45,441 bases of DNA from an uncultured Paludibacter sp. (GCA_937927845.1 CALFXE010000214.1:1-45441), one strand, 5' to 3'; positions 16,808 to 26,304 are shown, counted from the first letter of the stretch. Numbers and translations: made by a program. The notes: generated by a model not told the origin, from the letters alone.

Positions 16808-18298
16808 ATGGAGACTTTTTTAATAAAAACATTACAGTTAATACTAAGCCTTTCAATATTAGTTTTCCTGCATGAGTTTGGACATTTCTTTTTTGCTCGA
16901 CTTTTTAAAGTAAGAGTTGAGAAGTTTTATATGTTTTTCAACCCTAAAATTTCATTAATCAGAGCAAAGAAGATTAATGGTAAATGGGAGGTTAAGTTTT
17001 TCGCACCTAATGTTCCATCCAGAGAACGTCAGAAAATTAATTCTGAGGGTGCAGGAATTACTGATTCAAAAGGTAAACCTGTAATGGAAATCATACCGCT
17101 TGAAGAATTAAATGATGATGATTGGAGAAAACATCCTGAATCAACAGAGTGGGGTATAGGCTGGTTGCCTCTTGGCGGATATTGCAAAATTGCAGGTATG
17201 ATTGACGAGTCGATGGATAAAACTCAAATGTCATTACCGCCTCAACCATGGGAATACAGAGCACGTCCTGTTTGGCAGCGATTACCAATAATAATCGGTG
17301 GCGTTTTAGTAAATTTCATTTTAGCAATGATAATTTATGCAGCCGTACTGTTTACGTGGGGACAAGAATATTTACCATTTGATAATGCAAAATACGGTAT
17401 TCAGTTTTCCTCAATAATGATAGAAAACGGATTTCAACAAGGCGATAAAATACTTTCTGTAGATGGAGAACATGTAGAACAGCGAGCAGATTTTATTGAG
17501 AAAGTATTAATCGACGGAAAGAAGAATGTCAGTGTTTTACGTGATGATAGTTTACAGTTGACAATACAATTACCTGATAATTTCTCGCAACAAGTACTTG
17601 CTTCAGAAGAATTGAATTTAGTATCAGTACGTTATCCGTTTGTTGTTGAAGATGTGCAGTCAGGTACACCTGCTGAAGAAGCCAAATTGCAAAAAGGAGA
17701 TAGTATAGTTGCAATTAACGGTGAGCAATGCTCTATGTTTCAAGATATTGTTAAAGAATTAGATAAAAATGCAGGAACATATGTAGATGTTTCTTTCTAC
17801 AGAAATGGAGAAGTGCTGACGACCCAATTACAATTAACGGAAAATGCGAAGATGGGCGTTATTCTGCGACCTGCATATGAATACTTTGAAACAAAAAAAA
17901 TCGAATATGGATTTTTTGAAGCCATACCGGCAGGTATTTCTTTAGGTTGGGAAACACTGACAAGCTATGTTAAACAGTTTAAATTGGTATTTACAAAAGA
18001 AGGCTCAAAGCAAGTTGGAGGATTTGGAAGTATTGGCAAACTGTTCCCATCAAACTGGGATTGGCAGATATTCTGGTCGATGACAGCCCTTTTGTCGGTT
18101 ATATTAGCATTTATGAATTTCTTGCCTATACCCGCATTAGATGGAGGACACGTAATGTTTTTATTGTATGAAATGATAACGGGAAAGAAACCCGGTGATA
18201 AATTTTTAGAATATGCTCAGACTGTAGGAATGATTCTTTTATTGTCCTTGCTGATTTTTGCAAATGGCAATGATATTTTCAAAGCATTCTTTAAATAA
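16808..18298 (+). CDS. rseP: Site-2 membrane metalloprotease RseP
   Basis: 496 residues. Intramembrane zinc protease (M50) that cleaves transmembrane substrates such as anti-sigma factors. The zinc motif HEFGH lies at 22-26 in the first membrane helix; the third ligand is in NFLPIPALDGGH (D445) near the C-terminus. Two PDZ-like segments lie between (about 200-260 and 275-345; VQSGTPAEEAKLQKGDSIVA is the second). A cytoplasmic-side insert of about 90 residues after the first helix is usual in Bacteroidota RseP. It is the third gene of the M23-dxr-rseP unit. Confidence 0.95.
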   Translation: METFLIKTLQLILSLSILVFLHEFGHFFFARLFKVRVEKFYMFFNPKISLIRAKKINGKWEVKFFAPNVPSRERQKINSEGAGITDSKGKPVMEIIPLEELNDDDWRKHPESTEWGIGWLPLGGYCKIAGMIDESMDKTQMSLPPQPWEYRARPVWQRLPIIIGGVLVNFILAMIIYAAVLFTWGQEYLPFDNAKYGIQFSSIMIENGFQQGDKILSVDGEHVEQRADFIEKVLIDGKKNVSVLRDDSLQLTIQLPDNFSQQVLASEELNLVSVRYPFVVEDVQSGTPAEEAKLQKGDSIVAINGEQCSMFQDIVKELDKNAGTYVDVSFYRNGEVLTTQLQLTENAKMGVILRPAYEYFETKKIEYGFFEAIPAGISLGWETLTSYVKQFKLVFTKEGSKQVGGFGSIGKLFPSNWDWQIFWSMTALLSVILAFMNFLPIPALDGGHVMFLLYEMITGKKPGDKFLEYAQTVGMILLLSLLIFANGNDIFKAFFK

Positions 18299-18333
18299 AA
18301 TTTGTTCAATTCCTTAAAAAAGATTAGAACACA

Positions 18334-18363
18334 TTGGATATTAAAACGTTTTGTGTATATTTG
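18334..18363 (+). promoter_or_regulatory. Bacteroidota-type promoter for the TPR/OmpA-like lipoprotein
   Basis: TTG (18334-18336), 19-bp spacer, TATATTTG (18356-18363), a textbook match to the -33/-7 consensus, giving a leader of about 55 nt before the ATG at 18423. Confidence 0.7.
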
Positions 18364-18422
18364 CAAAGATTTTTGAAAATTAAAATAAATAATATATCAA
18401 ATTAATAATCAATTATTTCAGT

Positions 18423-20120
18423 ATGAAAAAGAACTTATTCTTCGGGCTTTCGCTTTTAGTGGCAATCTTCTTCAGCTCTTGTAAAAATATGACTGATTTA
18501 GATCCCAGCCTCTTTACATGTACACCTAACCCACTTGAGACTAAAGCAGGTAAGGTTGATGCAACAGTTACCGGTACATTCCCGGTTAAGTATTTTAATA
18601 AAAATGCAGTGGTTACTGTAACTCCTGTTCTTAAAATGAGTAATGGTGAGTCAGTAAAAGGACAACCAAGTGTTTATCAGGGAGAAAAAGTAGTAGGAAA
18701 TGATAATGTTATTGCTTACAAGGCAGGTGGAACATACACATTGAATGCTTCTTTTGATTATGTACCAGCAATGGATGTTTCTGAGTTATTCTTAGAATTC
18801 AATGTAGTTGCAAAGAAGAAAACTTATGATTTAAAACCGGTTAAAGTTGCAGATGGAGTTTTATCAACTTCAGAACTTCTTCAAACAGGTAATTTAAGTG
18901 CCGCAATTATTCCTGATAAATTTGAGCGTGATATTATGCAAATGACAGATGCTGAAATCTTATTCTTAATTCAGCAATCAACTGTTCGTAAATCTGAAAC
19001 ATCATCCGATGACATCAAGGCTCTTACTCAAAAAATTGTTGAAGCAAAAGATGCATTAAATCAGACTGTAGAAGCATTAAGGATTTCTTCATACGCATCA
19101 CCTGATGGTGCAGTTTCTTTAAACACTAATCTTGCAGAACGTCGTCAAAAAGAAACAGAAAAATTCTTAAATGCTGAATTAAAGAAAATTAAATCTAATC
19201 TGACAGTCGAATCAAGATTTACTCCGGAAGATTGGGAAGGTTTCCAAAAATTAATGGAAGAGTCTAATATACAAGACAAACAACTTATTTTACGCGTTTT
19301 GTCAATGTATCAAGATCCGGAACAACGTGAGCGTGAAATCAAAAATCTTTCAGCAGCATTTAAACAAATCGCAGATGAAATTTTACCACAGTTACGTCGT
19401 TCACAACTGAAATTAATTGTTAAAGTTACAGGTAAATCAGATTCTGAAATCTCTCAGTTGGCTAAAGATGATGCTTCACAGCTTAATGTAGAAGAATTAC
19501 TTTATGCAGGTAAAATTGCTCAAAGCTTAGATGAAAAAGCTGCTATCTATCAAAAAGCTGTTAATGCTTATGGTTCTGATATCAGATCACACAATAATCT
19601 TGGTGCTGTTAAATATCAACAAGGTAATATTGATGCAGCTGCAGGTTTATTTGCAAAAGCACTTCAAATTGATTCTAAAAATGCCGATGCTAACTATAAC
19701 GCAGGTTTGTGTGCATTAGCAAAAGGTGATAATGATGCAGCTAATGCTTACTTTGGTAAAGCAGCCGGCACATCAGGTGATATCAAAAATGCTACAGGAA
19801 CTTATTATGTTGCAACCGGAGATTATGCAAAAGCAAAATCATCTTTTGCAGGTGTAAATTCTAATAATGCAGCTTTAGCTCAGATTTTAAATAAAGAATA
19901 TAATGCAGCTAAAAATACATTATCAGCAGTAAAAGAACCTGATGCAATGACAGCATATTTAAGTGCAGTTGTTGCAGCTCGTACAAATGATAAAGATGGA
20001 GTATATTCTAATTTGAAATCTGCGATTGGTAAGAAAAGCGAATGTGCTTCAAAAGCAGCTAACGATATAGAATTTGCGAAATTTAAAACAGATGCTACAT
20101 TCCAATCAATTGTGAAATAA
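18423..20120 (+). CDS. TPR lipoprotein with OmpA-like segment
   Basis: 565 residues. Lipobox Cys20 (AIFFSSC). A beta-rich N-terminal region (about 25-150) is followed by a segment resembling an OmpA-type peptidoglycan-binding domain (about 220-260: LRISSYASPDGAVSLNTNLA then ERRQKETEKFL). The C-terminal half contains TPR units (about 355-520, e.g. RSHNNLGAVKYQQGNIDAAA and NADANYNAGLCALAKGDNDA). The OmpA match is partial, so peptidoglycan binding is uncertain. A good promoter upstream and a strong terminator downstream make it a single-gene unit that is likely well expressed. A role in linking the outer membrane to the wall or to protein complexes is inferred. Confidence 0.8.
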   Translation: MKKNLFFGLSLLVAIFFSSCKNMTDLDPSLFTCTPNPLETKAGKVDATVTGTFPVKYFNKNAVVTVTPVLKMSNGESVKGQPSVYQGEKVVGNDNVIAYKAGGTYTLNASFDYVPAMDVSELFLEFNVVAKKKTYDLKPVKVADGVLSTSELLQTGNLSAAIIPDKFERDIMQMTDAEILFLIQQSTVRKSETSSDDIKALTQKIVEAKDALNQTVEALRISSYASPDGAVSLNTNLAERRQKETEKFLNAELKKIKSNLTVESRFTPEDWEGFQKLMEESNIQDKQLILRVLSMYQDPEQREREIKNLSAAFKQIADEILPQLRRSQLKLIVKVTGKSDSEISQLAKDDASQLNVEELLYAGKIAQSLDEKAAIYQKAVNAYGSDIRSHNNLGAVKYQQGNIDAAAGLFAKALQIDSKNADANYNAGLCALAKGDNDAANAYFGKAAGTSGDIKNATGTYYVATGDYAKAKSSFAGVNSNNAALAQILNKEYNAAKNTLSAVKEPDAMTAYLSAVVAARTNDKDGVYSNLKSAIGKKSECASKAANDIEFAKFKTDATFQSIVK

Positions 20121-20143
20121 GCTCTCTGTAAATTAGATACAAT

Positions 20144-20179
20144 AAAAAATCCGACACAGAACAAAGTGTCGGATTTTTT
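20144..20179 (+). terminator. Strong intrinsic terminator
   Basis: AAAAAATCCGACAC (20144-20157) and GTGTCGGATTTTTT (20166-20179) form a perfect 14-bp stem with an 8-nt loop and a T-run. The symmetric A/T flanks would allow action on both strands. Confidence 0.93.
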
Positions 20180-20349
20180 GTTTTAAAAAGTCGTGTGGTA
20201 GGTATCAGATATGACAATTGACTACAATCGGATAACAAGCAACAAATATAAAATATGACAATTTGGCTGATTTATGATGCTTTTTGATTAAGGATTGTTA
20301 TTTGTATTAAATACACTGTTAAACATTTTAAAACATGTCATTTTAGATG

Positions 20350-20357
20350 TATATTTG
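20350..20357 (+). promoter_or_regulatory. -7 box before rsfS
   Basis: TATATTTG followed by C, 31 bp before the TTG start of rsfS. The -33 position is T-rich (TTTTA) but lacks TTG. The 268-bp gap before the gene otherwise holds the terminator at 20144-20179 and an 11-bp direct repeat ATATGACAATT (20209-20219 and 20253-20263). Confidence 0.5.
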
Positions 20358-20388
20358 CAACTTTATAAATAGATAGTTTAATTAAGTT

Positions 20389-20763
20389 TTGAAAGATACT
20401 AAAGAGATTGATAACGAGTTGATTGTGAATAATATTGTTTCCGGAATTCAAGAAAAGAAAGGTAAACAAATAGTTATTGTTAATTTGACTAAATTAAAAG
20501 ATGCTCCATGCAGCTATTTCGTGATTTGTGAAGGGGATTCTAATGTACATGTCAGTTCTGTCGCTTTTTCTATTAAAGATTATGTCTCAGATAAAATAAA
20601 GATTAATCCTTTTGCTGTAGACGGTTTTGAGAATAGTGAGTGGATTGCATTGGATTATGGACAAATTATAGTGCATGTATTTCAACGACCTGCACGATTA
20701 TACTACGATTTAGAACATCTGTGGGGAGATGCAGATATTCATTTTATTGAAAATTTAAATTAA
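20389..20763 (+). CDS. rsfS: Ribosome silencing factor RsfS (Iojap family)
   Basis: 124 residues, the usual size. RsfS binds ribosomal protein uL14 on the large subunit and blocks subunit joining in poor conditions. Family signatures are DAPCSYFVICEGDSNVHVSS, the C-terminal block WIALDYGQIIVHVFQ, and RLYYDLEHLWGDAD. The start is TTG at 20389; there is no in-frame ATG before the conserved region. ftsH follows after 7 bp, so the two are almost certainly co-transcribed. Confidence 0.95.
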   Translation: MKDTKEIDNELIVNNIVSGIQEKKGKQIVIVNLTKLKDAPCSYFVICEGDSNVHVSSVAFSIKDYVSDKIKINPFAVDGFENSEWIALDYGQIIVHVFQRPARLYYDLEHLWGDADIHFIENLN

Positions 20764-20770
20764 TTCCTGT

Positions 20771-22774
20771 ATGGAACAAAAACAAATAAAAACGCCAACG
20801 CCAACACCAACGCCTACAAAACCAACCAAGAAAGGTCCAAAGATTAATGTCTCATGGATTTATGGGGTCATTATACTTGTGATCTTAAGTTTATATGTTT
20901 TCGGAGATAAAGTTGCCATTAAAGAAATATCATCATATCCTTTGTTTAAACAATATGTTACTGATGGCTATATTTCCAATATTGATGTGTACTCCTCGAA
21001 AAAAACTATAGAAGCAACAGTCAAAGATAGTATTCCTGCTTTGAAAGATGTGTTTGGAGAGAATTATCAACCTTATGCAAAAGACAGGAAGATTTCAGTT
21101 AATATTCCAAGTTCTGAAAGATTTGATGAGTTTATATCTGAAATAAATTATCAGCAAGTTTCCTATAAAGAAAGTAAAAACTATTTGGAGATGTTCTTAT
21201 ATAGTGTTTTACCTTTCTTGTTATTAATCCTTTTCTTTGTCTTTATGTCACGTAGAATGACAGGACAAATGGGAGGAAGTAGCGGGGCAGGCGGGATTTT
21301 TAATGTTGGCAAATCAAAAGCACAATTATTCGACAAAGGCGATACTACAAATAGAATTACATTTAAAGATGTGGCAGGTTTAGCCGGAGCAAAACAAGAA
21401 ATTGAAGAAATTGTATCATTCTTGAAAAATCCGGGAAAATACACTGAACTTGGTGGAAAGATACCTAAGGGTGCATTGCTTGTTGGTCCTCCGGGAACTG
21501 GGAAGACTTTATTAGCGAAAGCTGTTGCAGGAGAGGCTGATGTTCCTTTCTTCTCAATGTCAGGTTCTGATTTTGTTGAAATGTTCGTTGGTGTTGGTGC
21601 TTCGAGGGTTCGTGATTTGTTTCGTCAAGCTAAAGAAAAATCACCATGTATAATCTTTATCGATGAGATTGATGCTGTTGGTCGTTCGCGTGGTAAAAAT
21701 CCAAATATGGGCAGTAATGATGAACGTGAAAATACACTAAACCAATTGTTGACTGAAATGGACGGTTTCGGCTCAAACAGTGGAGTTATTATTTTAGCTG
21801 CAACAAACAGAGCCGATATACTTGACAAAGCACTACTTCGTGCCGGACGTTTTGACAGACAAATTCATGTTGATTTACCCGATATTCATGAACGTAAGCA
21901 GATTTTTAATGTTCATCTCCGACCGGTTAAAATTAATGAATCTGTTGATGTTAACTTCTTAGCAAAACAGACCCCCGGATTTTCAGGTGCAGATATAGCT
22001 AATGTTTGTAACGAGGCTGCACTTATTGCAGCAAGAAAAGGTAAATCATTTGTAGAAAAGCAAGACTTTTTAGATGCAGTTGACAGGATAGTAGGTGGAT
22101 TAGAGAAAAAGACGAAGATTATTACTCAAACTGAGAAAAGATCTATTGCATATCATGAAGCCGGTCATGCTACAATTAGTTGGATGCTTGAACATGCGAG
22201 TCCGTTAATCAAAGTTACAATAGTTCCGCGCGGTGAAGCTTTAGGAGCGGCTTGGTATTTGCCCGAAGAGCGACAGTTGACAATTAAGGATCATATCTTA
22301 GATGAAATGTGTGCTACTCTTGGCGGTAGAGCTGCTGAAGAACTCTTTCTGAATCAAACATCTACAGGAGCTATAAATGATTTAGAAAGGGTGACAAAAA
22401 GAGCCTATGCAATGGTTGCATATTTTGGAATGAGCGATAAGCTACCTAATTTAAGTTATTACGATTCATCAGGAAATTCTGATTTCGGATTTACAAAACC
22501 ATATAGTGAAAAGACCGCTGAACTAATTGATCTTGAAGCAAAGAAGATTGTTGCAGAGCAGTATGAACGAGCAAAAGAGATTTTACAGAAACATGCCGAA
22601 GGTCATAATCAGTTAGCTGAATTATTATTAGTACGAGAGGTTATATTCTCTGAAGATTTAGAGAAGGTGTTTGGTGTGCGTCCATGGTCATCTCGTCATG
22701 ATGAATTGATACTTCAAAATGGTAATGACGAAGAACCTAAAAATATTTCAGAAGAAAGCGAAGTTTCAATATAA
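20771..22774 (+). CDS. ftsH: ATP-dependent zinc metalloprotease FtsH
   Basis: 667 residues. Membrane-anchored AAA+ protease that degrades unassembled membrane proteins and regulatory proteins. Membrane helices lie at about 28-45 and 139-157. The AAA domain has Walker A GPPGTGKT at 239-246, Walker B CIIFIDEIDAVG and the SRH ATNRADILDKALLRAGRFDR. The M41 zinc motif HEAGH is at 462-466. An unusual N-terminal extension carries a Pro-Thr repeat (TPTPTPTPTKPTK), encoded by a short repetitive DNA tract at about 20800-20830. It lies 7 bp after rsfS and 47 bp before cdsA. Confidence 0.98.
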   Translation: MEQKQIKTPTPTPTPTKPTKKGPKINVSWIYGVIILVILSLYVFGDKVAIKEISSYPLFKQYVTDGYISNIDVYSSKKTIEATVKDSIPALKDVFGENYQPYAKDRKISVNIPSSERFDEFISEINYQQVSYKESKNYLEMFLYSVLPFLLLILFFVFMSRRMTGQMGGSSGAGGIFNVGKSKAQLFDKGDTTNRITFKDVAGLAGAKQEIEEIVSFLKNPGKYTELGGKIPKGALLVGPPGTGKTLLAKAVAGEADVPFFSMSGSDFVEMFVGVGASRVRDLFRQAKEKSPCIIFIDEIDAVGRSRGKNPNMGSNDERENTLNQLLTEMDGFGSNSGVIILAATNRADILDKALLRAGRFDRQIHVDLPDIHERKQIFNVHLRPVKINESVDVNFLAKQTPGFSGADIANVCNEAALIAARKGKSFVEKQDFLDAVDRIVGGLEKKTKIITQTEKRSIAYHEAGHATISWMLEHASPLIKVTIVPRGEALGAAWYLPEERQLTIKDHILDEMCATLGGRAAEELFLNQTSTGAINDLERVTKRAYAMVAYFGMSDKLPNLSYYDSSGNSDFGFTKPYSEKTAELIDLEAKKIVAEQYERAKEILQKHAEGHNQLAELLLVREVIFSEDLEKVFGVRPWSSRHDELILQNGNDEEPKNISEESEVSI

Positions 22775-22781
22775 TTATTTA

Positions 22782-22789
22782 TATCTTTG
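22782..22789 (+). promoter_or_regulatory. Possible internal -7 box before cdsA
   Basis: TATCTTTG followed by C in the 47-bp ftsH-cdsA gap, 32 bp before the cdsA ATG. The -33 position has only TTTC, so this may be a weak secondary promoter. Confidence 0.4.
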
Positions 22790-22821
22790 CTCAGAACATT
22801 AATAATGTCTAATGCCAAAAT

Positions 22822-23634
22822 ATGAGTAATTTTTTAAAGCGTACTTTAAGCGGATTTCTTTTTGTAATAATAGTTGCCGGATCGATTTTATTGAGCCAGT
22901 ATTCATTTGCAGTTGTATTCGCAATTATTGCAGCATCAGCAGTTTATGAATTTCATAAACTCACAAATAAACAATCTGAAGTTGAAGTTATTTCATGGCT
23001 GTCAATTGTCGGCAGTGTGATTTTATTCTTTACATCTTTCTTTTTTGCTTCCGGCACAATAAAATATCCAAGCTATTCTGTATATGGACTTTTTATTGTT
23101 ATTGTCTTAGTGATTGAGTTGTATCGTAAGAAAGTAAATCCTATACATAATTGGGCTTATTTTATACTTGGACAAGTAATTATTGCAGTTCCGTTTGCAT
23201 TACTGAATTACATCTATTACATGGAAGGATTTAAAGCAACTCTGCTTATAGCAATGTTTGTAACCATATGGTTGAACGATACCGGAGCTTATTTAGTAGG
23301 TGTTACCTTTGGTAAGCATCGTATGTTTGAACGTATATCTCCAAAAAAATCATGGGAAGGTTTTATCGGTGGAGCTGTAACAGCTTTAATAAGTGGTTAT
23401 ATTTTCTCGCTAATTTTCCCTGAAATATCATTACTATCATGGCTTTTGTTTTCTGAAATAGTTGTTGTGTTCGGTACATTTGGTGATTTACTTGAATCCT
23501 TGATGAAAAGAACTATCAGTGTCAAAGATTCAGGAGATGTTATACCCGGTCATGGTGGTTTGTTAGATCGTTTTGACAGTACGCTATTAGTTGCCCCTGC
23601 AATTTTTATTTATTTAAGTTTCCTTTTTAAATAA
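22822..23634 (+). CDS. cdsA: Phosphatidate cytidylyltransferase
   Basis: 270 residues, normal for CdsA. It makes CDP-diacylglycerol from phosphatidate and CTP in the inner membrane, the branch point of phospholipid synthesis. About eight hydrophobic helices are present. The signature is clear: ISPKKSWEGFIGG (about 172-184) and the C-terminal GDLLESLMKRTISVKDSGDV followed by IPGHGGLLDRFDS (about 222-253) with the metal-binding aspartates. It is followed after 4 bp by an acyltransferase, consistent with a joint role in phospholipid synthesis. Confidence 0.96.
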   Translation: MSNFLKRTLSGFLFVIIVAGSILLSQYSFAVVFAIIAASAVYEFHKLTNKQSEVEVISWLSIVGSVILFFTSFFFASGTIKYPSYSVYGLFIVIVLVIELYRKKVNPIHNWAYFILGQVIIAVPFALLNYIYYMEGFKATLLIAMFVTIWLNDTGAYLVGVTFGKHRMFERISPKKSWEGFIGGAVTALISGYIFSLIFPEISLLSWLLFSEIVVVFGTFGDLLESLMKRTISVKDSGDVIPGHGGLLDRFDSTLLVAPAIFIYLSFLFK

Positions 23635-23638
23635 GATT

Positions 23639-24805
23639 ATGAATTACGATTCGATACGTTGCTATAATCAGGATGAAATTCCTGCAATTCTTGAAAGATT
23701 AAGTAATGATAAACAATTTATAAATGTTCTCAGTACTATTTATCCCCTTCTTCCAAAGGATGTTTTGAAAAATAAGTTGCTTGGTTTTCGAAATGTTGAA
23801 GAATTGCAGACTAAAATGATTTATCCGTTTATTCAGAACATTATCGATACTGTAACTGATGGTGTAGATTTGTATGGTGCTGATTTATTGGAAGATGGAA
23901 GATCTTATTTATATATTTCAAATCACAGAGATATTATCCTTGATTCAGCATTTTTATGTATGAAAATGCTTACTGTCGACAGAGAAACTGTAGAAATAGC
24001 AATAGGAGATAATTTATTGATATTCCCCTGGATTGAAGATTTAGTGCGAATAAACAAGAGTTTTATAGTTAGAAGGAATCTTGGTGCAAAACAAATACTT
24101 GAGAGTTCGAAATTACTGTCATCATATATTGCACATACCATAAACGAGAAGGGACAGTCTGTTTGGATTGCACAACGTGAAGGAAGAGCGAAGGATTCAG
24201 ATGATAAAACACAGGAAAGTTTGTTGAAGATGTTTAATATGGGAGGTTCAGGTACTTTTGCCGAAAATCTTGCAGAGCTACATATTTGTCCGCTAAGCAT
24301 TTCATATGAATATGATCCTTGTGATTATTTGAAAGCTAAAGAGTTTCAGATGAAGAGGGATAATCCAGATTATGTCAAATCCTCTGATGATGATTTATTG
24401 AATATGCAGACAGGTTTGTTTGGTTATAAGGGTAAAGTCGTATATAAAATTGCCGGTGAAATAAGTAAAGAAATTCTTGAGTTAGGTGAAAAGTACTCTA
24501 ATCGAAATGAATTAGTATCATCGATAGCCTCATTGATAGATTCAAAAATATATTCAAATTATAATATCTTTAAGGTGAATATGATTGCATATGACATACT
24601 TAACTCATCTACATCTTTTGAGTCAGAATATTCGCTGATGGACAGATTAAATTTTGAAAAGTATATAATTAAGCAGATTAATAAAATTGATATTGAAGAT
24701 AGAGATGATGATTTCTTAAAACTGAAAATATTAGAGATGTATGCAAACCCGTTACGGAATGCCATGTTACATCGTGAAAGTTTTGAAGAAGTTTCTCAAT
24801 CTTAA
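23639..24805 (+). CDS. Glycerolipid (AGPAT/GPAT-like) acyltransferase
   Basis: 388 residues, longer than simple PlsC (about 240) and shorter than PlsB (about 800). The catalytic region reads YISNHRDIILDSAF with H96 and D102, so H and D are separated by five residues rather than the canonical four. A substrate-binding motif QREGRAKDSDD follows at about 180-190. No clear membrane helix is visible, so it may be a peripheral membrane protein. It is tightly linked to cdsA (4-bp gap), which fits transfer of an acyl group to glycerol-3-phosphate or lysophosphatidate to supply CdsA. The exact acceptor cannot be decided from sequence. Confidence 0.8.
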   Translation: MNYDSIRCYNQDEIPAILERLSNDKQFINVLSTIYPLLPKDVLKNKLLGFRNVEELQTKMIYPFIQNIIDTVTDGVDLYGADLLEDGRSYLYISNHRDIILDSAFLCMKMLTVDRETVEIAIGDNLLIFPWIEDLVRINKSFIVRRNLGAKQILESSKLLSSYIAHTINEKGQSVWIAQREGRAKDSDDKTQESLLKMFNMGGSGTFAENLAELHICPLSISYEYDPCDYLKAKEFQMKRDNPDYVKSSDDDLLNMQTGLFGYKGKVVYKIAGEISKEILELGEKYSNRNELVSSIASLIDSKIYSNYNIFKVNMIAYDILNSSTSFESEYSLMDRLNFEKYIIKQINKIDIEDRDDDFLKLKILEMYANPLRNAMLHRESFEEVSQS

Positions 24806-24821
24806 TATGCTAATTTCCTGA

Positions 24822-26237
24822 TTAATACCCCAGAATTTTCAACATTGACTTATAACTCTGTTCCTTTGCAAATAATTTTGTGAAGTATTCACCGTCTTCG
24901 TCTTTATCTATAATAACTAATTTAGGTGCAGGTATTAAACAATGCTGTATGCCACCAAATCCACTCAATGATTCTTGATATGCTCCTGTATGAAAGAACC
25001 CTATATACTGCTCCCTATCTTCCTGCATTTTAGGTAAAAAGATAGCATTTGAATGAACTTCCGCATTATAGAAATCTTCGCTGTCACATGTCAAACCACC
25101 AAGATTGACACGTTCATATTCCGAATCCCAATTGTTAATTGCAAGAAAGACGTAACGCTGATTTATTGCCCAAGTGTCGGGTAGGGTAGTCATGAATGAG
25201 GAGTCAATCATATTCCACAACTCTCTATCATTTTGCTTTTTCTGGTTTACTATAGAGTAAAGCATAGCTCCACTTTCGCCTACAGTATAAGATCCAAATT
25301 CAGTAAATATGTTTGGTTCAGGTACTCCATGCTGACCGCATATATTTTTAATCTGTGCTACTATTTCTTCAGCAATGTACTCGTAATCATACACCATATC
25401 TAAATGAGTTTGAATTGGAAAACCTCCACCTATGTTTAAACTATCTAAATCAGATGATATTTTTTTGAGTTCACAATATAGATTGATAGCCTTGTTTAAT
25501 TCATTCCAATAGTATGAAGTATCTTTAACTCCGGTATTAATAAAGAAGTGAAGCATTTTAAGCTTAACATTCTTGTTTGATGCAATATAGTTGTTGTAGT
25601 AAGGTATGATGTCTTTATATCTTATGCCTAAGCGTGAAGTATAGAAGTCAAACTTAGGTTCTTCTTCGGCAGCAATACGAATACCTACATTGAAATTATA
25701 ATCAAAATCGTTTAGGAGTAAATCGAGTTCAAACTTATTGTCTAATATAGGAATAACGTTTGAGAACCCTTGTCTTATTAGATTCTGGATATTCTCTACA
25801 TATTGAGGACGTTTAAACCCATTACAAATGACATATGTATCTTTTTTGAATAAACCTTGTTCGTATAAGGATTCTATAATATTTATGTCGAAAGCTGATG
25901 ATGTTTCGATATGTACACCATGCTTAAGTACTTCTTCGAGAACGAAAGAGAAATGCGAACTTTTGGTGCAATAGCAGTAATGGTAGTCACTGTTATAGTC
26001 AACTTTAGCCATAGCTACATTGAACATTCGCCTGGCTTTCTGTATATTTTCACCTATTTTAGGAAGATATGCAATCCTTAGTGGAGTGCCGTATTGTTTA
26101 ATAATATCCATTAAAGGGATATCACACCATTCTAAGTTATTATCTTGAACATTAAATTCTGAGTTAGGGAATTCAAATGTTTGTTCAATTAAATCTTTAT
26201 ACTTATTCTTCATCTTACAGGATATTTTATAATCCAA
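24822..26237 (-). CDS. speA: Fold-III PLP-dependent decarboxylase, arginine decarboxylase-like
   Basis: 471 residues. The PLP lysine is K92 in CYCTKSSHF. The phosphate-binding glycine loop is LNIGGGFPIQT (about residues 268-278), and the other active-site motif is CDSEDF (about 385) in GLTCDSEDFYNAEVHSN. These order it in the alanine-racemase-fold decarboxylases with SpeA, LysA and ODC. Bacteroidota proteins of this type are usually named arginine decarboxylase, but this one is shorter than E. coli SpeA (about 650) and lacks its extra domains, so the substrate (arginine, diaminopimelate or a polyamine precursor) is not certain. It is monocistronic and convergent with the acyltransferase gene, with only 16 bp between stop codons. 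Confidence 0.7.
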   Translation of the reverse strand: MDYKISCKMKNKYKDLIEQTFEFPNSEFNVQDNNLEWCDIPLMDIIKQYGTPLRIAYLPKIGENIQKARRMFNVAMAKVDYNSDYHYCYCTKSSHFSFVLEEVLKHGVHIETSSAFDINIIESLYEQGLFKKDTYVICNGFKRPQYVENIQNLIRQGFSNVIPILDNKFELDLLLNDFDYNFNVGIRIAAEEEPKFDFYTSRLGIRYKDIIPYYNNYIASNKNVKLKMLHFFINTGVKDTSYYWNELNKAINLYCELKKISSDLDSLNIGGGFPIQTHLDMVYDYEYIAEEIVAQIKNICGQHGVPEPNIFTEFGSYTVGESGAMLYSIVNQKKQNDRELWNMIDSSFMTTLPDTWAINQRYVFLAINNWDSEYERVNLGGLTCDSEDFYNAEVHSNAIFLPKMQEDREQYIGFFHTGAYQESLSGFGGIQHCLIPAPKLVIIDKDEDGEYFTKLFAKEQSYKSMLKILGY

Positions 26238-26304
26238 TTGAGTTGGATTGATTAAAAATATATAAACTAACTCAGTTACTTTTCTTTTAAGTGGAAAAAG
26301 TATG

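Noticed and set aside
20771..20840. Phase-variable tract in the Pro-Thr repeat of ftsH
   Set aside because: The repeat is in frame, short and interrupted at the nucleotide level, so slippage would be rare and would not create a switch.
23923..24300. Minus-strand open frame of 125 codons inside the acyltransferase gene
   Set aside because: The plus-strand frame has clear catalytic motifs; the antisense frame has none.
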